Numbered from the stretch's first letter, positions 23,974 through 36,030 are shown. The stretch: DNA of 64,000 bases from Certhia americana (GCA_018697195.1 CM031870.1:14974745-15038744); one strand, 5' to 3'. The notes: generated from the letters alone by a model not told the origin. A program made the numbers and translations.

Positions 23974-24439
23974 CCAGACTGCCCTTTTGTCCCTAAGCAG
24001 TTTTGCTTTGCAAATGCCAAAGGAGGATGCCCGGGGCCGCACCGCTGCTGCTCTGCCCTCCCAACAGGTGGTGGGAGGAAGGGGGAGGAAGAGAAGGATT
24101 CCAATGAACGCCGCTCTCCCTCTCCACTCTTCCCGCTGCCCTGTCCAGCACCCTGTGCCGATTCCTTGGCGCAGGAACATTTCCAGGAGCAGATAACATC
24201 ACCTCTGCCAGGTGACCCCGCTGTCCTCCTCACGCTCCGAGGTGTGTGTGTGCCTCAGCCCCGCTTCCTCCGGGAGAGCCGGTGCTGTGCCTTTTTCCAG
24301 AGCAGGCAAACAGCAGTTTGGCCCCTTCTGCCTCCCCTTTTCTGATCTCCCCCTCGGCTGCTTCCCCCTGCCTCCTGCCAGCCCCCTCCGCTCTCCCCCG
24401 GCTCCTCTGACCTCCTTTGACGTGTTGCGTTTCACCGTG

Positions 24440-25060
24440 CTCGGTAACGGGGAGCCGATGGCAGCAGATAAGAGGGGTGACAGTATTACCGCACGGAGCC
24501 GGCCGGCGGATGCTCTGCCCTCTGCACCACCCCAGAGCCTCGGGGGAGCACCCGGGACCCCTCCCCGGCTGCGGCGGAGCCCATCGGTGGGAGCCCAAGG
24601 TGGGAGCCGGGGGTGGGCGGCTGTGCGGAGCGCTGCCTCAACAGCATCCTTTCTCCAGCTGCAAGAGGGGAGCAGCCCCCCGAGCGTGCCAGGGAGGGGG
24701 AAAATGCCCGGGGGAGCGTGTGCCAGCCCGGGGGAGGTGCTGCCAGGGGCCCCCCGAGCATCGCCAGCCCCCCGAGCATCGCTTTGTGTGCGGCTCTGCG
24801 GCGGCTCGCTCCGTTTGCCGGGATGAATGTCAGCGCCCGGAGCGGGGAGCGGGGATGGTGCAAATAAATTATCTCCCCCACCCCCCCAAAAAAAATCCCC
24901 CCCAAACCCAAGCGCGGGCGGGGACGGTGACGGGGACGGTGACTCTGGCGGTCACAAGGAGCCGACGGGGGTGGCAGCCCCCGGTGTCCCTGGGCCGTGC
25001 TCCGCGGGGCGCACCCGGCTGCTCAGGCATTTCATTCTACGGGGAAAGCTGAGGCAGAGT
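24440..25060. promoter_or_regulatory. CpG-rich block, candidate promoter region
   Basis: CpG dinucleotides and GGCGG/CGCGG strings are dense here, unlike the CpG-poor flanks. Examples are the stretches near 24490-24570, 24780-24850 and 24910-25020. There are short internal duplications: a 17-bp unit with CCCCCCGAGCATCGC at about 24750-24785, and GGGGACGGTGAC twice at about 24920-24945. The block lies 1.2-1.8 kb upstream of the start exon at 26298. A promoter and untranslated first exon would fit, but I see no TATA box or defined start site. Confidence 0.45.
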
Positions 25061-26254
25061 CCGCAGGAAAAGAAAGGAAATAAGGGAGGAGGGAAGTGGA
25101 GGTCAGGAAGAGCTTTCGGCAGCCGATGGCCGTCCCTGGTGGAGAGGGGGCTGCTTGCCAGGGGTGGCTCCAAGCAGGGAAATAGCAATGAACGCAGGTT
25201 GTTTATTTTTTAACATGGCATCCACACCGGAGGGATAAAAGGGTGTTCAGGGAGCTTGGGGCTCTGCCAGCTGAGTTACCAGCAGTTTTCCTTGCTGTTT
25301 CCTCTCTTGGCGTGGCTGGGAGTCGCCGTCAGACACCCCTTCCCCTGGATGTGCTGCACTGACTGGATCTGGCTTTGCTCCGTGGGGCTGGAGCAAGGTT
25401 TGGGTGTTTTTTTTTTCCTGAAGCCCTTGTTTTTTCTCCGCCCAGCTGGCGTCAGGCGCCGAGGATGCAGAGACAAATGCTCCTGACTAGGGGAGGGCTG
25501 GCAGGAGGATTTCCCTTCGGGTTCGCAGCATCCCCGTGTCTGCTGTCTGCTGTGGAAAGGCTTTGTGCTGGAGCGTGGGGAGCACAGCTCACAGGTCACC
25601 TCTAACTGGACCAACCTCGCTTGCTTTAAATGCCTGTGCCTCTCCTTGGGCTCAGGTGTTTGGTGACAGGCTGGAAAGTCATGGTAGGTAGGTGCTGCTG
25701 GCAGCTGAGGGTGCCTTCTGCTCTGGAAAACAGGGAGGGAGGAAAACTGGTGGACTCTGAATGGGAAGAGCAAGCGGGGATCCTCTGCACGCTATAAGAA
25801 CAGAACAGACCCTTTGGAAATTCATCTGAGCAGCTGATTTCTTAGGGTTTCTCATCGCCTCTGAGATCAAGCCCTATCCCCTTCCTCATCCGAGGGCCAC
25901 CACAGCCACGCTGGGCCACCTGCTCAAGGGGCAGCTCCTGCCCCTGCCCAGTGCCACTCGCCGTGGGGGCTCGCAGAGCTGTGCCAGCGCCACCGAGGGA
26001 CCCTTTCCAGCCAGCACTTCCAATTTTTCCTCTTCCTCCTCCACTCAGCTCTGCAGCATCACATGAAACACACGTGCAGCTGCCAGCTGCCCTGAGCTGT
26101 GACCTGCACCTGGCTCGGGGAGACAGCACCCTGCAGATCTGAGAGCTCTCTGGACTGTCACTGGGGGCTGAACCCCTCCTGCCCTTGCTGGGTGCCCCCG
26201 GCCCTGCTCCCTGGCGGTGCCAAGGGCTGGCAGCGGGCACGGCCGGGCTGTAGC
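25061..26254. other. GC-rich region between CpG block and first exon
   Basis: No exon with a supported boundary. The 268-codon minus-strand frame over 25842-26648 runs antisense to the first exon, is composition-driven (Pro/Arg/Ala) and has no recognisable domain. Confidence 0.35.
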
Positions 26255-26401
26255 ATGCCCGAACGAGCAGCAGGACGCAGGGCCAGCGGCGGGAGCCATG
26301 GCTTCGTTTGGGAAGCTGACCGAATATTTCAGCCTGAGGAAGTCGAGGCCGGAGCTGCGCTCGCGGCGCTGGGGTCGGCGCAGCGGGAGCTGTTGCTGTA
26401 G
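26255..26401 (+). other. Upstream ORF overlapping the start codon of the first exon
   Basis: An ATG 43 bases before the proposed start opens a 49-codon frame (+1 relative to the main frame) that runs across the start codon and stops at 26401. If transcription begins upstream of 26255, this frame could lower translation from 26298. Its context (TAGCATGC) is weaker than that of the main start. Its product looks like out-of-frame sequence, not a conserved peptide. Confidence 0.3.
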
Positions 26402-26416
26402 TGTCACCGAGTGCAG
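26298..26416 (+). CDS. First coding exon of an unrecognised gene (residues 1-39 plus a split codon)
   Basis: The exon opens with ATG in a near-optimal Kozak context (GGGAGCCATGG) and reads MASFGKLTEYFSLRKSR, followed by an Arg-rich stretch and an SCCCSVTEC tail. It ends with CAG before GTACGG, a good donor, in phase 2 (AG left over). The acceptor at 46998 supplies the G that completes an Arg codon. About 22% of the residues are Arg or Lys; LRKS and the later RRSGS resemble basophilic-kinase sites. The CCC run could be palmitoylated, but that is inference. The sequence around it is GC-rich and has CpGs. I do not recognise the family and give no symbol. Reading through the donor continues the frame into intron-like sequence, so the exon end rests on splice consensus and the phase match. 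Confidence 0.7.
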
Positions 26417-29400
26417 GTACGGGGTGGCACTGACCCGACTGTCCCACTGTCTCCCGGGGGCTGTGGGATGGGATCCTTGGTGTTTTGCTTTCTGTTTGCC
26501 TTTCTTGGGGCTGGGAGGGGAGCTGGGAGCAAGCCAAGGGCTCTGGAAGCATCCGCCCGTTCCTGTCTGGGGCTCCCCCAGGGCTCATTGCTGCCGGATG
26601 TCTCTGGCAGGCTCTGTCACCTGGCACCTGTCTGGCTGCCCAGGGCACGTCCCAGGTGTTGGTGACACGTCTTGGGTGTCTGCTGGGTGACCACGTGCAC
26701 CTGTGCCTGCCTCTGCCTGGTGCTCTGTGCTGTGCCGCTGCACTGTTCCGTCATCGCAGGAGCGAGGTCATTGCACCAAAATCGCCCTTCCCTCCACCTG
26801 CCCCGGGCAAAGGGCTCTCTGAAGGGGCAACAAGAAGTGGCTTCTCAGGGGAAGGGCAGTCTGTGCGTAGGAGGTGCTGACAGACCCTCCTGTCACGTAG
26901 GAAGGGTCTGGGCAGGGGACAGGGGAACTCCCCATGGCAGATGGACACACGGTTCATCAGCAGCTGGTATGGGGTATGCACTGAGGAGGGGATCACAGTG
27001 GGGATGGGGAGGGTGGGCTGACTGGAAATCCTCTAGGAGCTCAGAGTTATCTTGGGTGGGGGGGTTTGCACACATCCTTGTTTTGCATGTAAACACAGTT
27101 ACTGCGATTAAGGAAACTGCTCACTGCCTGGGTGGCTTCTCCTGGCATGTTCTGTGCAGCCTGTAGGACAGGGCCAGTGCTCAGTGCAGTTCTGGGCTCT
27201 TCCCCATTTGTGTGGGTTCAGCCTGAGCAGTGTGTCCCCAGATCTCCTGCTGACCTGCAGACGGTACCTCCCTGCTGCTGTGGGCTGTACGTGTGTGTAG
27301 GGGCCAAAAATAACACCAAGGTGTTCACTTACCTTCCTCTCTGCTTGTCAAGCACCTTGTACTCTTGTAAAGGTAATTAAAATACCTCCAGATTCAAATG
27401 AGGTTGGAGCCCCTCCTGCTGCTGAGACAGTGAGGCGTGCACACCCTCTCCCCTCGGTGGCTGGAGAGGAATCTCTCTTTTCTCTCTCGTCTCTCCAGAA
27501 ACAATCTTGGCAGAGCTTTGTTCTGCTCCTTTTTGGTGTTGTGGTGAAAGCCTGGTTTGTGCCCCTCGGGTTTTTGCTGTCCTGGTGTGGAGCTGGGTGT
27601 GAGGCAGGTCTGTTGTCCAGGTGCTGCTGAGCACAGTGCGTTACCTGGGGTTTGCTGTGTGCAGCCACACGTGTGCCAGTGCCTGGCCCAGGGGAGGGGA
27701 GGAGGTGCTGCCCCCGTGCACAGAGTGCTACAGTCCTGGACCTTGGGGTTGGGGGTGAGTTTTGTGCTTTCCTCTGTAATAGGAGATGTCCTGGTGCCTT
27801 CCTAGCTCTGGGACGTGAGCTACACAAAAGCGGCATTGATGCTGTGTAGCTCCCATCCCAAATTTCCCAGGAGATGCTGACTGTGGATGTGGGACCGGGA
27901 GCAACCTGCTCTGGTGGAAGGGAGTGGAACGAGGTGAGCTTTGAGGTCCCTTCAACCCAAACTGGTCCAAGCTGTCCCCTCGTGCAGGACTGTGGCTCGC
28001 TGTGCATCAGAAGTGGCCACCAGGGCCACAGGGCCACAGGCCTGACTCCTGTCAGGGCTCAGCTCCCTGTGGGGCTGGTGCCCCCCTAACCCCGAGCAGA
28101 GATCCTGTGTGTGCCCGGGGGCTCTGGTGTAGCCAAGCTGGAGTTGCACAGAGCTGTGCTCTGCCTGTTTTGCCCCCTGGGTCACACAGCTGCTCCAGGG
28201 CTGGATCCCAGAATGTGTGGACAGATTTCCTGGTGTCCCTGGTGTCCCTGACCCCCACAGTGACAGGTCTTGAGTGCACCTGTGGATACTGAGCCCATTC
28301 CCTTGATTGCCACGGTTGATTATGAAAGTAAAACCAAGTGTTGTTGATTGAAGTGTGGGATGCTTTGAAATCAGTGTCACTTGTCACCCCAGCTGCTGGA
28401 GCTTCTGCCTGTTCCCCCAATGTCTGTTCCTTGAGAAGCCCCAGGAGATCTCCACGGCTGAGATCCAAAAGCCAGCACAATGCAGCTGCTGCCCTGCCCT
28501 TGCTCTAGATGGTGCTCCTTCCAGCTCTGCTGATCAGCTTTCTGCTTTCACTTCATTTCTCCGCTCTGTCGTGGGTAGGTGAAGCGTGGAGGGAAGATCC
28601 TCAGCTCCCACATTTCCACCTGCATGGAGGTGGCAGAGCTCCTGCACTCCAGGTTCAGCAGGGTGATGTCTAACAGCCCTCAGCACTGCCCTTTTCCTGC
28701 TCAGGGCAGCCAGGCTCCCAGCATGCTTCCCAAAGCTGCAGAATCCCCTGGGACCACAGGGAACAGACGTAGGCAGGTACTCAGTCGAGAGCATGCACTG
28801 ACTTGGAGTTATTAAATTCTAAATATAGTGGTCCCACGCATTCTCCTAGGACCCAACAGAAATCAGCAGGTGTGCAGTTATGGTTTTAAATAATATTCCT
28901 GCATTTTTAAACTACGCCTCCAGATAAAGAAACATGAGTGAACTGGGATGAGTAAGGCTGCTGGGCTTGAGAGTTTGTGGGCTCAGGCTTGTGCACAGAA
29001 GTGGAGCCCAGCAGGGGATTGTCTCACTGGAGCTGTTTCTGGACTTGCAGGAGCTCTTCAGCCTCTGTCCTCCTGCTCTGTCCCCACCTGTGGCACTGAG
29101 TGTGTCGTGATTTGTCCCTCTGTGTTGGGTCAGCTGAAGGCTCCCCCAGCCTGAGCCCTGTGCTGCAGGAGGGGCTGTGGCTGCCTCCTGTTATTAAATC
29201 TCACCTAGACAGCTGTCCCAGGGTCTGGGAGGCCCCAGGTGTAACAAGGTGGGGATCAGGGTGTCCCCTGTGCAGCTGTACTGGCACAGGGACTGTGAGT
29301 GCACACCCCAGCCAAGCCCAGCCTGGGACAGCAGATGATTTATCTGCAGCAACTTTTTTCCATCTAGCAGGGGCAGTGATGGATGAAGGAGAAACTCCAG

Positions 29401-29682
29401 CTGACAGGCTCCAGAGCAGGACTGCTGCTTCGTGAGGGATGAGAGCCCGGAGCAGGGCAGGGATGGCAGGTTTTGTCTGCACAACTGCCTGCAGGTGAAG
29501 CACAGGAGGGGCTGGGGGTGCTTGCTGAGGTCTGGGGGGTTTGTCCTTTGTGATACCCTGTGGTGCCAGCCTCGAGGGGCCTTCTCGGGATTATAAAAAA
29601 ACTTTTGTGTGTCTCTGCTGATCGGCTCTTTTTTCTGTGCCTGAGAATGTACAATTTTGTTTTCCCCAGCCAGAGGAAGGAA
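26417..29682. other. First intron, 5' part
   Basis: Apart from a short CR1 tail at about 27895-27965 nothing is recognised. The open frames here are unsupported. Confidence 0.4.
27895..27965 (+). mobile_element. Short CR1 3' end
   Basis: GGAGTGGAACGAGGTGAGCTTTGAGGTCCCTTCAACCCAAACTGG without the terminal ATTCTGTGATT repeats. Confidence 0.6.
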
Positions 29683-30322
29683 GGAAAGGCCATGAGTCTT
29701 TTCTTATGTTTTCTTCATAGTTTATTATTTCTTATCATTACATTCTGTTCGTGACCTGCAGAACTTTTCATTGCAGGTCAGTTCAAGGCACAAAACTCTA
29801 AATCCCAAATACTAATGCTTAATGCTAAATGCCCAACTACTAACTACCAAATTTTAAATTTTAACTGCCCCAATACTAAATGCTTAATGCTTAATGCTCC
29901 CACCCTCAGGGTGGCGTGGATGTTTATACTCCAACCCACGTAATCAGTATTTATAATACTTCTCCAATAACTATTATCCATGTTAGAAGGTTAGACTCTA
30001 TTCTAAACCAACTATAACATGCCACCTCACTGCAGAACATGGAGGCAAGGAAGAAGAAGGAAGAAACCCAAAAGCCATGTACTTCCTCCATCTTGCCTTC
30101 ACCTGTCTGCCATCCGAAAACCCCCATATATCTAAAATTCTCACCCTGTGATAAAACTACACACTATGCTACTACCTAATACACACTCTTGAAAACTCTG
30201 CTTCATTCCAGAGCCTAAAAGCCCTTTTTCCATGAACAAAGTTTAAAAACATTGTTCATCAGAGATTTTATAATCCCTTAAAACATGCTAAGAAATATTT
30301 CTCAGAATTCTTAATTCCCACA
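29683..30322 (-). mobile_element. LTR, family H, copy 1
   Basis: Shares with 35474 and 38365 a series of blocks: TTTTCTTCATAGTTTATT, GACTCTATTCTAAACCAAC, GCAAGGAAGAAGAAGGAAG, CCTCCATCTTGCCTTC, ACCCTGTGATAAA and AAACATGCTAAGAAATA-TTCTCAGAATTC. It contains a small local tandem of AATGCTTAATGC/ACTAACTA units (29810-29900). Antisense to the gene; ends approximate. Confidence 0.65.
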
Positions 30323-30929
30323 GAAAGATAGCTGCATTTTAAAGGAGAAAGCGAGCAAGGGACTTGGAAGTTTTTTTGGGTTAAGTGGAAAGTTTCCACT
30401 TGGAATTAGTCAGTGAGGCCTTTGTGACACTTGTGCTCCAAACTTCCCAGTGCTCACACCTCCCTTGCCTGCTGAGATGCCAGCAGGGAGATGTGTGTGG
30501 CTGCATGGATTCCCATTTTTGGCTGCAACAGATCATTGTAACCCATTAACAAATGGATGTCCCTCGCCACTGCCTGCAAGTGGTCAGTGCTGGTGCTGCA
30601 AATCCTAAATCCAGTGTCAGTGAACCAGCCCGTACCTGCTTCCCAGAAGGGCTGAGCATCCATTAATCCTCTTAACTCCAGTTCTGAACTGGAACAGGCA
30701 GCCGAGCCTCAGCACTTCTGCAGCTTGGCTGGGCAGGAATTGAAGGAAAGAGCTGCTGGAGCTGGGAACTGCAGCCTCCTTCAGCTGGAGGTGCCAGGAA
30801 ATGAATGTGGGGACAGGTTTTGAGGTGCCTGAGACTGCTCAGCTCCCTGGGGCTGTCTTCAAGGGCAGCCTGTGTCCTCTTGGGTGAGGCTTGTTTGGAA
30901 TGATGCTCCATAGACTGGAGCCCCTCTGC

Positions 30930-31320
30930 AGTGGAGACAGGCTGAGAGCTGGAAAAGGCTCTGAGGTGACCTTAGAGCCCCTTCCAGTGCCTTCAGGGGG
31001 ATTATAAAAAGAGGGAGAGGGACTTTTTACATGGGCAGACAGTGACAGGACAAGGGGGAATGGTTTTAAATTACGAGAGGGACGATTTAGATTAGATATT
31101 GGGAAGGAATTGTTCCCTGGGAGGGTGGGTAGGCCCTGGCACAGGGTGCCCAGAGCAGCTGTGGCTGCCCCTGGATCCCTGGAGGTGTCCAAGGCCAGGC
31201 TGGACAAGGCTTGGAGCAGCCTGGGACAGTGGAAGGTGTCCCTGCTATGGCAGGAATGGGAAGAGATGAGCTTTAATGTTCCTCCAACCCAACCCATCCT
31301 GGGATCCTGTGCTGTTTCCC
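30930..31320 (+). mobile_element. CR1 LINE fragment
   Basis: GACAGTGACAGGACAAGGG, TTAGATTAGATATTGGGAAGG, AATTGTTCCCTGGGAGGG, CACAGGGTGCCCAGAGCAGC and CCTCCAACCCAACCCATCCTGG. Confidence 0.88.
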
Positions 31321-31805
31321 ACCTGTGCCCTGTGTGGAGGAGTCACTTGTGCCCTGCAGCTCCCACTGGTGCCCCATCTCTCTTGGTGTTGGTGTCTGTG
31401 GTGAGTGCAGGACTGAGCCTGCCTCCCCCCTGCTCTGTGCCAGCCTCTCCCCAGGCTGTCCCTGGTGTCCCCTGATTGTGACAAGCTGTCAGATGTGAAC
31501 CACTGTCAGCAGAGTGGCAGTGCCATGGGAGGAAATGACATATAGCTTTTGTTGCTTGATTGAGCTGCCTGGGTTGTGTATCTTAATCCTAAAGAAGCCT
31601 TTTGCCTTTGTTCTCCCTGCTGTCTGCAGCATCTGGGGTCTGTCAGGAAGGGGCTCAGTGAGCAGCACAGAGAAGGAATCTGTTTCCCCATCAAACCTGT
31701 CCTTGCCTCTGCACCACACTTTGACTTCTGCTGGTTCTTTGTGGTTTCTGAGTGCTGGGGGGCACCTGGGTGCATTCCCAGTTCCAGCCCCCATGGATGT
31801 GGTCT

Positions 31806-32265
31806 TGATGCCTTCTGGAGGCTGACCTGGAACAGAGACTGGACAGAGCAAAAAGATAAAGTAGGGATTTATTAAAACACCTCAATGGGTACTCTTGGGC
31901 CACACAAGAGTCCAGCTGGACCACACCCAAGATGCCCCAAAGTGGTCACAAAATGGCCCCCAGGTCACAAGGTCTCACATTTTTATAAGTTCTGCATATT
32001 CTAATATGCATAAGTTGCATGTTAGACTCAATTGTCCAACCATAGCTCCAGGTTATAAAGCTCCATCCTCCTCATTTTTCTTCTCACTTCACCCTTGGTT
32101 TCATTCTTGGGCTTAAAAGTTGTCCTTGGTATCAAACTAGAGCTGGAATTGTTTTGTCTGCCTGCTCTGTGAAGAGAGCTCAGTAGCACTGAATATGAAA
32201 CCTAAAACTACTCACTAAAACAGCCCAGAATCTAAAAAATATAACAGCTAAAGCCTAAGGCATCA
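31806..32265 (-). mobile_element. Solo LTR, family I, copy B
   Basis: Runs TGATGCCTTCTGGAGGCTGA to CCTAAGGCATCA with GGGATTTATTAAAACACCTC (reverse polyadenylation signal). The flanks GTCT and ATCT resemble a 4-bp duplication with one change. Confidence 0.88.
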
Positions 32266-33084
32266 ATCTCAGCTCCACAGGGCTCCTGGTCTCGCTGTGG
32301 GCTGTGGCTCTGTCCCCTCCTGTGCTGTTGGGGTGCAGGGGGAGGTGATGTGGACAGAGCCAGGGGTGCCTCTGCCTCTTCCTGCTCCTCAAAAACCTGC
32401 TTCCATGGCTCTGTGTGGAGGGATGTCTAAGCTCTATCCCATAAAATGCTGGTGTGTGTGGCCTGGGAGCTGTGTCTGACAGACTCAGGAAGCCCATCCG
32501 AGCTCTCAGGGTCATCCTTTCGGGGTTTGGGGCCGGGCTGCAGCCCGTGATCTCCCTTTCTTCCTGGCTTCCAGTCTCCTTTGAAAGCCAGTCTTTGGGA
32601 TGGGAGATGAGCTTAGGAGCTGCCTAATTTCTGCACAAGCTGAAGCTCATCCTTACAAGGATTAGGCAGGAAAAAGATGAATGGGCATCCTTTCCTTTGG
32701 AGTGGTAGTTGGATGGGGTAGTGGGAGGAAGGGAATGAAACTGGTATTAAAGGGAATTACAGACAGCGTGACTGCAGGAGCCGGCTCCTTCAGCAGAGAG
32801 CTTTGGCCTGTGAATCACACTTTGCTCGAAAGGCTCTTGGATTCCTAATTCCCACTGTTTTGGCACTGAGTCACAGCTGGCTGGGGGCGCAGGGAGGAAA
32901 CAGAGGCACCAGCAATCCCCACGGGGAGCTGGGAGAGAAGGGAGAGAGGGATTCCAGACAGAGGTGGTGATGTTAACAGCTCTGAGAGCAGTGCTGGATG
33001 GCACGGGCAGGGTCCTGGATGGGACTGCTCCTGGGTGGCCTTTCCTGCCTGCTCCTGCCTGTGCAGGGCAGTCCCTGGGGAGTG
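32266..33084. other. Intronic stretch
   Basis: No exon or element recognised. Confidence 0.4.
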
Positions 33085-33500
33085 GGGGCAGTGGGCAGTG
33101 CCTGGGATGTGTGAGGACACCTGTGAGCCCCCAGGATGTGTGGGGACACCTGGCAGTGCCTGGGATNNNNNNNNNNCCTGTGAGCCCCCAGGATGTGTGG
33201 GGACACCTGGCAGTGCCTGGGATGTGTGGGGACAATGGGCAGTGCCTGGGATGTGTGGGGATGCCTGGCAGTGGCCTGGGATGTGTGGGGACACCTGTGA
33301 GCCCCCAGGGTGCAAGGGGACACTGGGCAGTGCCTGGGATGTGTGGGGACATCCCTGACAGTGTCCGGGATTTGTGGGGACACTTGTGTGCCCCCAGGGT
33401 ATGTGGGGACAACTGGCAGTGCCTGGGATATGTGGGGACACCTGTGGGCCCCCGGGATGCATGGGGACAATGGGCAGTGCCCAGGGTGCAAGGGGACACT
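33085..33500. repeat. About 29-bp minisatellite with an assembly gap
   Basis: Repeated units of the type CCTGGGATGTGTGGGGACA, alternating with TGTGAGCCCCCAGG and TGGCAGTG variants. Ten N at 33167-33176 interrupt it. Open frames on both strands across it are repeat translations. Confidence 0.93.
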
Positions 33501-33707
33501 GGGTAGCCCAGGTGCTGGTTCAGGTGGCAGGGATGGCTCTGTCACTCTGCTCCAGGTGGGAGTGGGAGTTGGGGCCAGGCAGGGGACAGCTGTGGGGTGC
33601 TGCCTGCCCCATAACTCCTGGGAAATGTCCCACTGTACCAGAATCACCGGGGGGTGAGAGGAAGGGTCTTGGGGTCCTTTTGTCACCTCAAGCTGAATGG
33701 CACGTGG

Positions 33708-34143
33708 GGATTCCCCCAGGAGGCTGAGCTGGAACAGAGACTGGACAGAGCAAGAGGATAAAGCAGGGATTTATTAAAATGCCTCACTGGGCATACCTGG
33801 GCAGTGCAAGAGCCCAGCTGGGCCACATCCAAGGTGACCCCAAAATGGGCACAGAATGGACGAGGTCACACACTTCGATCAGTTCTGATCCATCAGCACA
33901 TTGGAGTTCATTGTCCAATTCCAGCTCCAGGTTATGAAGCTCCATTCTCCTTGGTTTTCCTTCTCCCTTCACCCTTGGTTTTGTTCTTGGGCCTGAAAGT
34001 TGTCCTTGGTCCCAGACTGGAGAAGGAATTGTTCTGTGTCCCTGCTCTGTGAAGAGTGCTCAACACTGAATATAAAACCCAGAACCACACACAAAACCAG
34101 CACAGGATCTAAAAAGATATAAAAGCTAAAACTTAAGGCATCA
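33708..34143 (-). mobile_element. Solo LTR, family I, copy C, 4-bp target-site duplication
   Basis: Degraded left terminus (GGATTCCCCCAGGAGGCTGAG) and intact right end (CTTAAGGCATCA), flanked by GTGG on both sides (33704-33707 and 34144-34147). Internal landmarks match copies A, B, D and E. Confidence 0.85.
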
Positions 34144-34961
34144 GTGGGACAGTGGAAGGGTGGAAGTGTCAGAGCTGTGAGTGTCTGTGGGATGGTGGCA
34201 GAGCCCAGCAGCAGGGAGGGGATGCCACTGGAGTTTGGAGGGGTCTGGGCACAGAATATCGTCTCTCCACCCCCTGGTGCAGGAGCCTGGCACCCTCCTG
34301 CAGGGAACTTTGGGTGGGCTGTGTCCTTCAAGAGCCCCCCTAGGAGGAGAGGGCTGCTCCAGGGAGAGCCCCTAGGTGATGCAGTCCTTCAGGAGGTGGC
34401 TGAACCAGCTTGGGGAGAGCTGGGGAGGAAGGGAGAGGGGATTTATCAATAAAAGAGATTTTTCTCAGGACCCAGGAAGAAGCATTTCAAAGAGGAGAGG
34501 AAAAAAAAGGACACTACTGTTGGGAATATTTCAAATGGGAAAAGTAGAGTACTTACTTAAATAATTAAAACATTTTTTTTTAACCCCCACAAAAATTCTG
34601 TGTTTTTCCCCTGTAGGAATAGCTGGCAATTATACAAATTAATGCAAGATATTTTTAGTTTTTGGATTTTTCCATGGAAAGAGTGCAAGAAGGGAATAAG
34701 CAGCTCCTGGCTCCCTGGGTGTGGATGCTGCAGCCTGGAGCATCCATGTGCTTCCACAGGTGTTTGGAAGCTGCTGGAGCTGGAATTTGTTCCTGTTGGC
34801 TGCTTGGATGCTCCTGGCCCTCTGCTGCCTGCCCCGTGTGTAGGATTTGTGTGGCTGTCTCTGGTACATCTAGCTTTTGGCTGCAAATCCATGTTTGTAG
34901 AAAAACTGGAAAGCTCCAGTGCATTTTTATGTTGCTTTAAAGAACAAATAGATAAAATTTA
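34144..34961. other. Intronic stretch
   Basis: No exon or element recognised. Confidence 0.4.
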
Positions 34962-35060
34962 TCACAGAATCCCAGGATGGTTTCGGCTGGAATGGAGCTT
35001 TCAGCCCACCTCGTTCCAACCCCATCACCCATCCAAGCTGGACACTTCCAGGGATGGAGT
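34962..35060 (-). mobile_element. CR1 LINE 3' fragment
   Basis: TCACAGAATCCCAGGATGG, AACCCCATCACCCATCCAAGC and GACACTTCCAGGGATGGAG in reverse orientation. Confidence 0.65.
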
Positions 35061-35181
35061 TTTTCACTGGGAGGGTGGGAGGTTATTCCAGCTGATGATT
35101 TTAGGGGCTGTTTTTCCTGCAGCAGGGATGTGTTTGGCCTGGCAGAACCTGGCTCTGCCTTCCTCTGTGGGTGCTCCCATG

Positions 35182-35325
35182 AGTGGCAGAGTCCCCATCC
35201 CTGGAAACATTGAAAAACTCTGTGGATGTGGCACTTGAGGACATGGCAAGTGGTGAGGGCTGCTGGGTTGAATTTTATAACCTCAGAGGTCTTTTCCAAC
35301 CTTGATGATTCTCTGATTCTTCAGG
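35182..35325 (+). mobile_element. CR1 LINE 3' fragment, different subfamily
   Basis: CATCCCTGGAAACATTGAAAA, GGATGTGGCACTTGAGGACATGG, CCTCAGAGGTCTTTTCCAACC and TTGATGATTCTCTGATTCTT, a CR1 subfamily not matching the other copies here. Confidence 0.75.
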
Positions 35326-35473
35326 CTGTGCCAGGGTTCTTGGCTGGAAATGGGAAGTTTTTGGGCTCTTGCACCCCATGGCCAGCACCTGCTGTGCACT
35401 GGGGCCCTGGGGTCTCAGGTTTTTTGGATATTTTGAGTTCCTGAAATTTAGAAATTCCTTTTCTCCCCACCTG

Positions 35474-36030
35474 GTGATAGAAGAAACAGTCGAGAGTCAT
35501 CTCTTCTGTTTTCCAAGGTTGTTTATTTGTCCTTATCTATTCCATTCTTTCCCTGACTCGCAGAGATCCTCTCAGCAGGTCAGTCCAAGGTACAATCCCC
35601 CTCCTCAGGGTGGTGTTTATGCTGGAAAACTACATGTACTTTATTTACAATGATTTTCCAATCCCTATCACCTTTGTTGGACAGTCAGTCTCTACTCTAA
35701 ACCAACCAGAAAGTGCCACCATCACAGCAGGAGATGGGGCAGATGAAGAAGAAGAACAAAGTCTAAAAACCACGAGGCTCCTCCATCTTGCCTTCATCTG
35801 CCTGCCATTCTAACAAACCCAGAAATCTAAAATTCTAAAATCTAAAATCTAAAACCCTGTGATAAATTTCATATTATGTTACTATCTAACACACATTCTT
35901 GAAAGTTCTGCTTCATCCCAGAGCCTAGGAAGCCCTTTCATGGACAAAGGTTAAAAACAGTGTTTGTCAGGGGGTTTGGATCCCTTAAAACATGCAGAGA
36001 AATACTTCTCAGAATTCTTGACTCCAGCAC
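35474..36030 (-). mobile_element. LTR, family H, copy 2
   Basis: TCTCTTCTGTTTTCCAAGG, TTGTTTATTTG, TCTACTCTAAACCAACCA, GCAGATGAAGAAGAAGAAC, CCTCCATCTTGCCTTC, and AACATGCAGAGAAATACTTC. Sharing with copy 3 is strong at the left end and with copy 1 at the right end. Borders approximate. Confidence 0.7.

Noticed and set aside
23425..24180. 251-codon minus-strand frame
   Set aside because: Includes the translated TTTTG microsatellite, has no domain or conserved-looking core, and lies in GC-rich DNA where long open frames arise by chance.
25842..26648. 268-codon minus-strand frame
   Set aside because: Antisense to the start exon, Pro/Arg/Ala-rich composition, no splice or start context.
32747..33686. 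Pro/His/Cys-rich frames of 205-250 codons on both strands
   Set aside because: Translations of the 29-bp minisatellite with an N gap.
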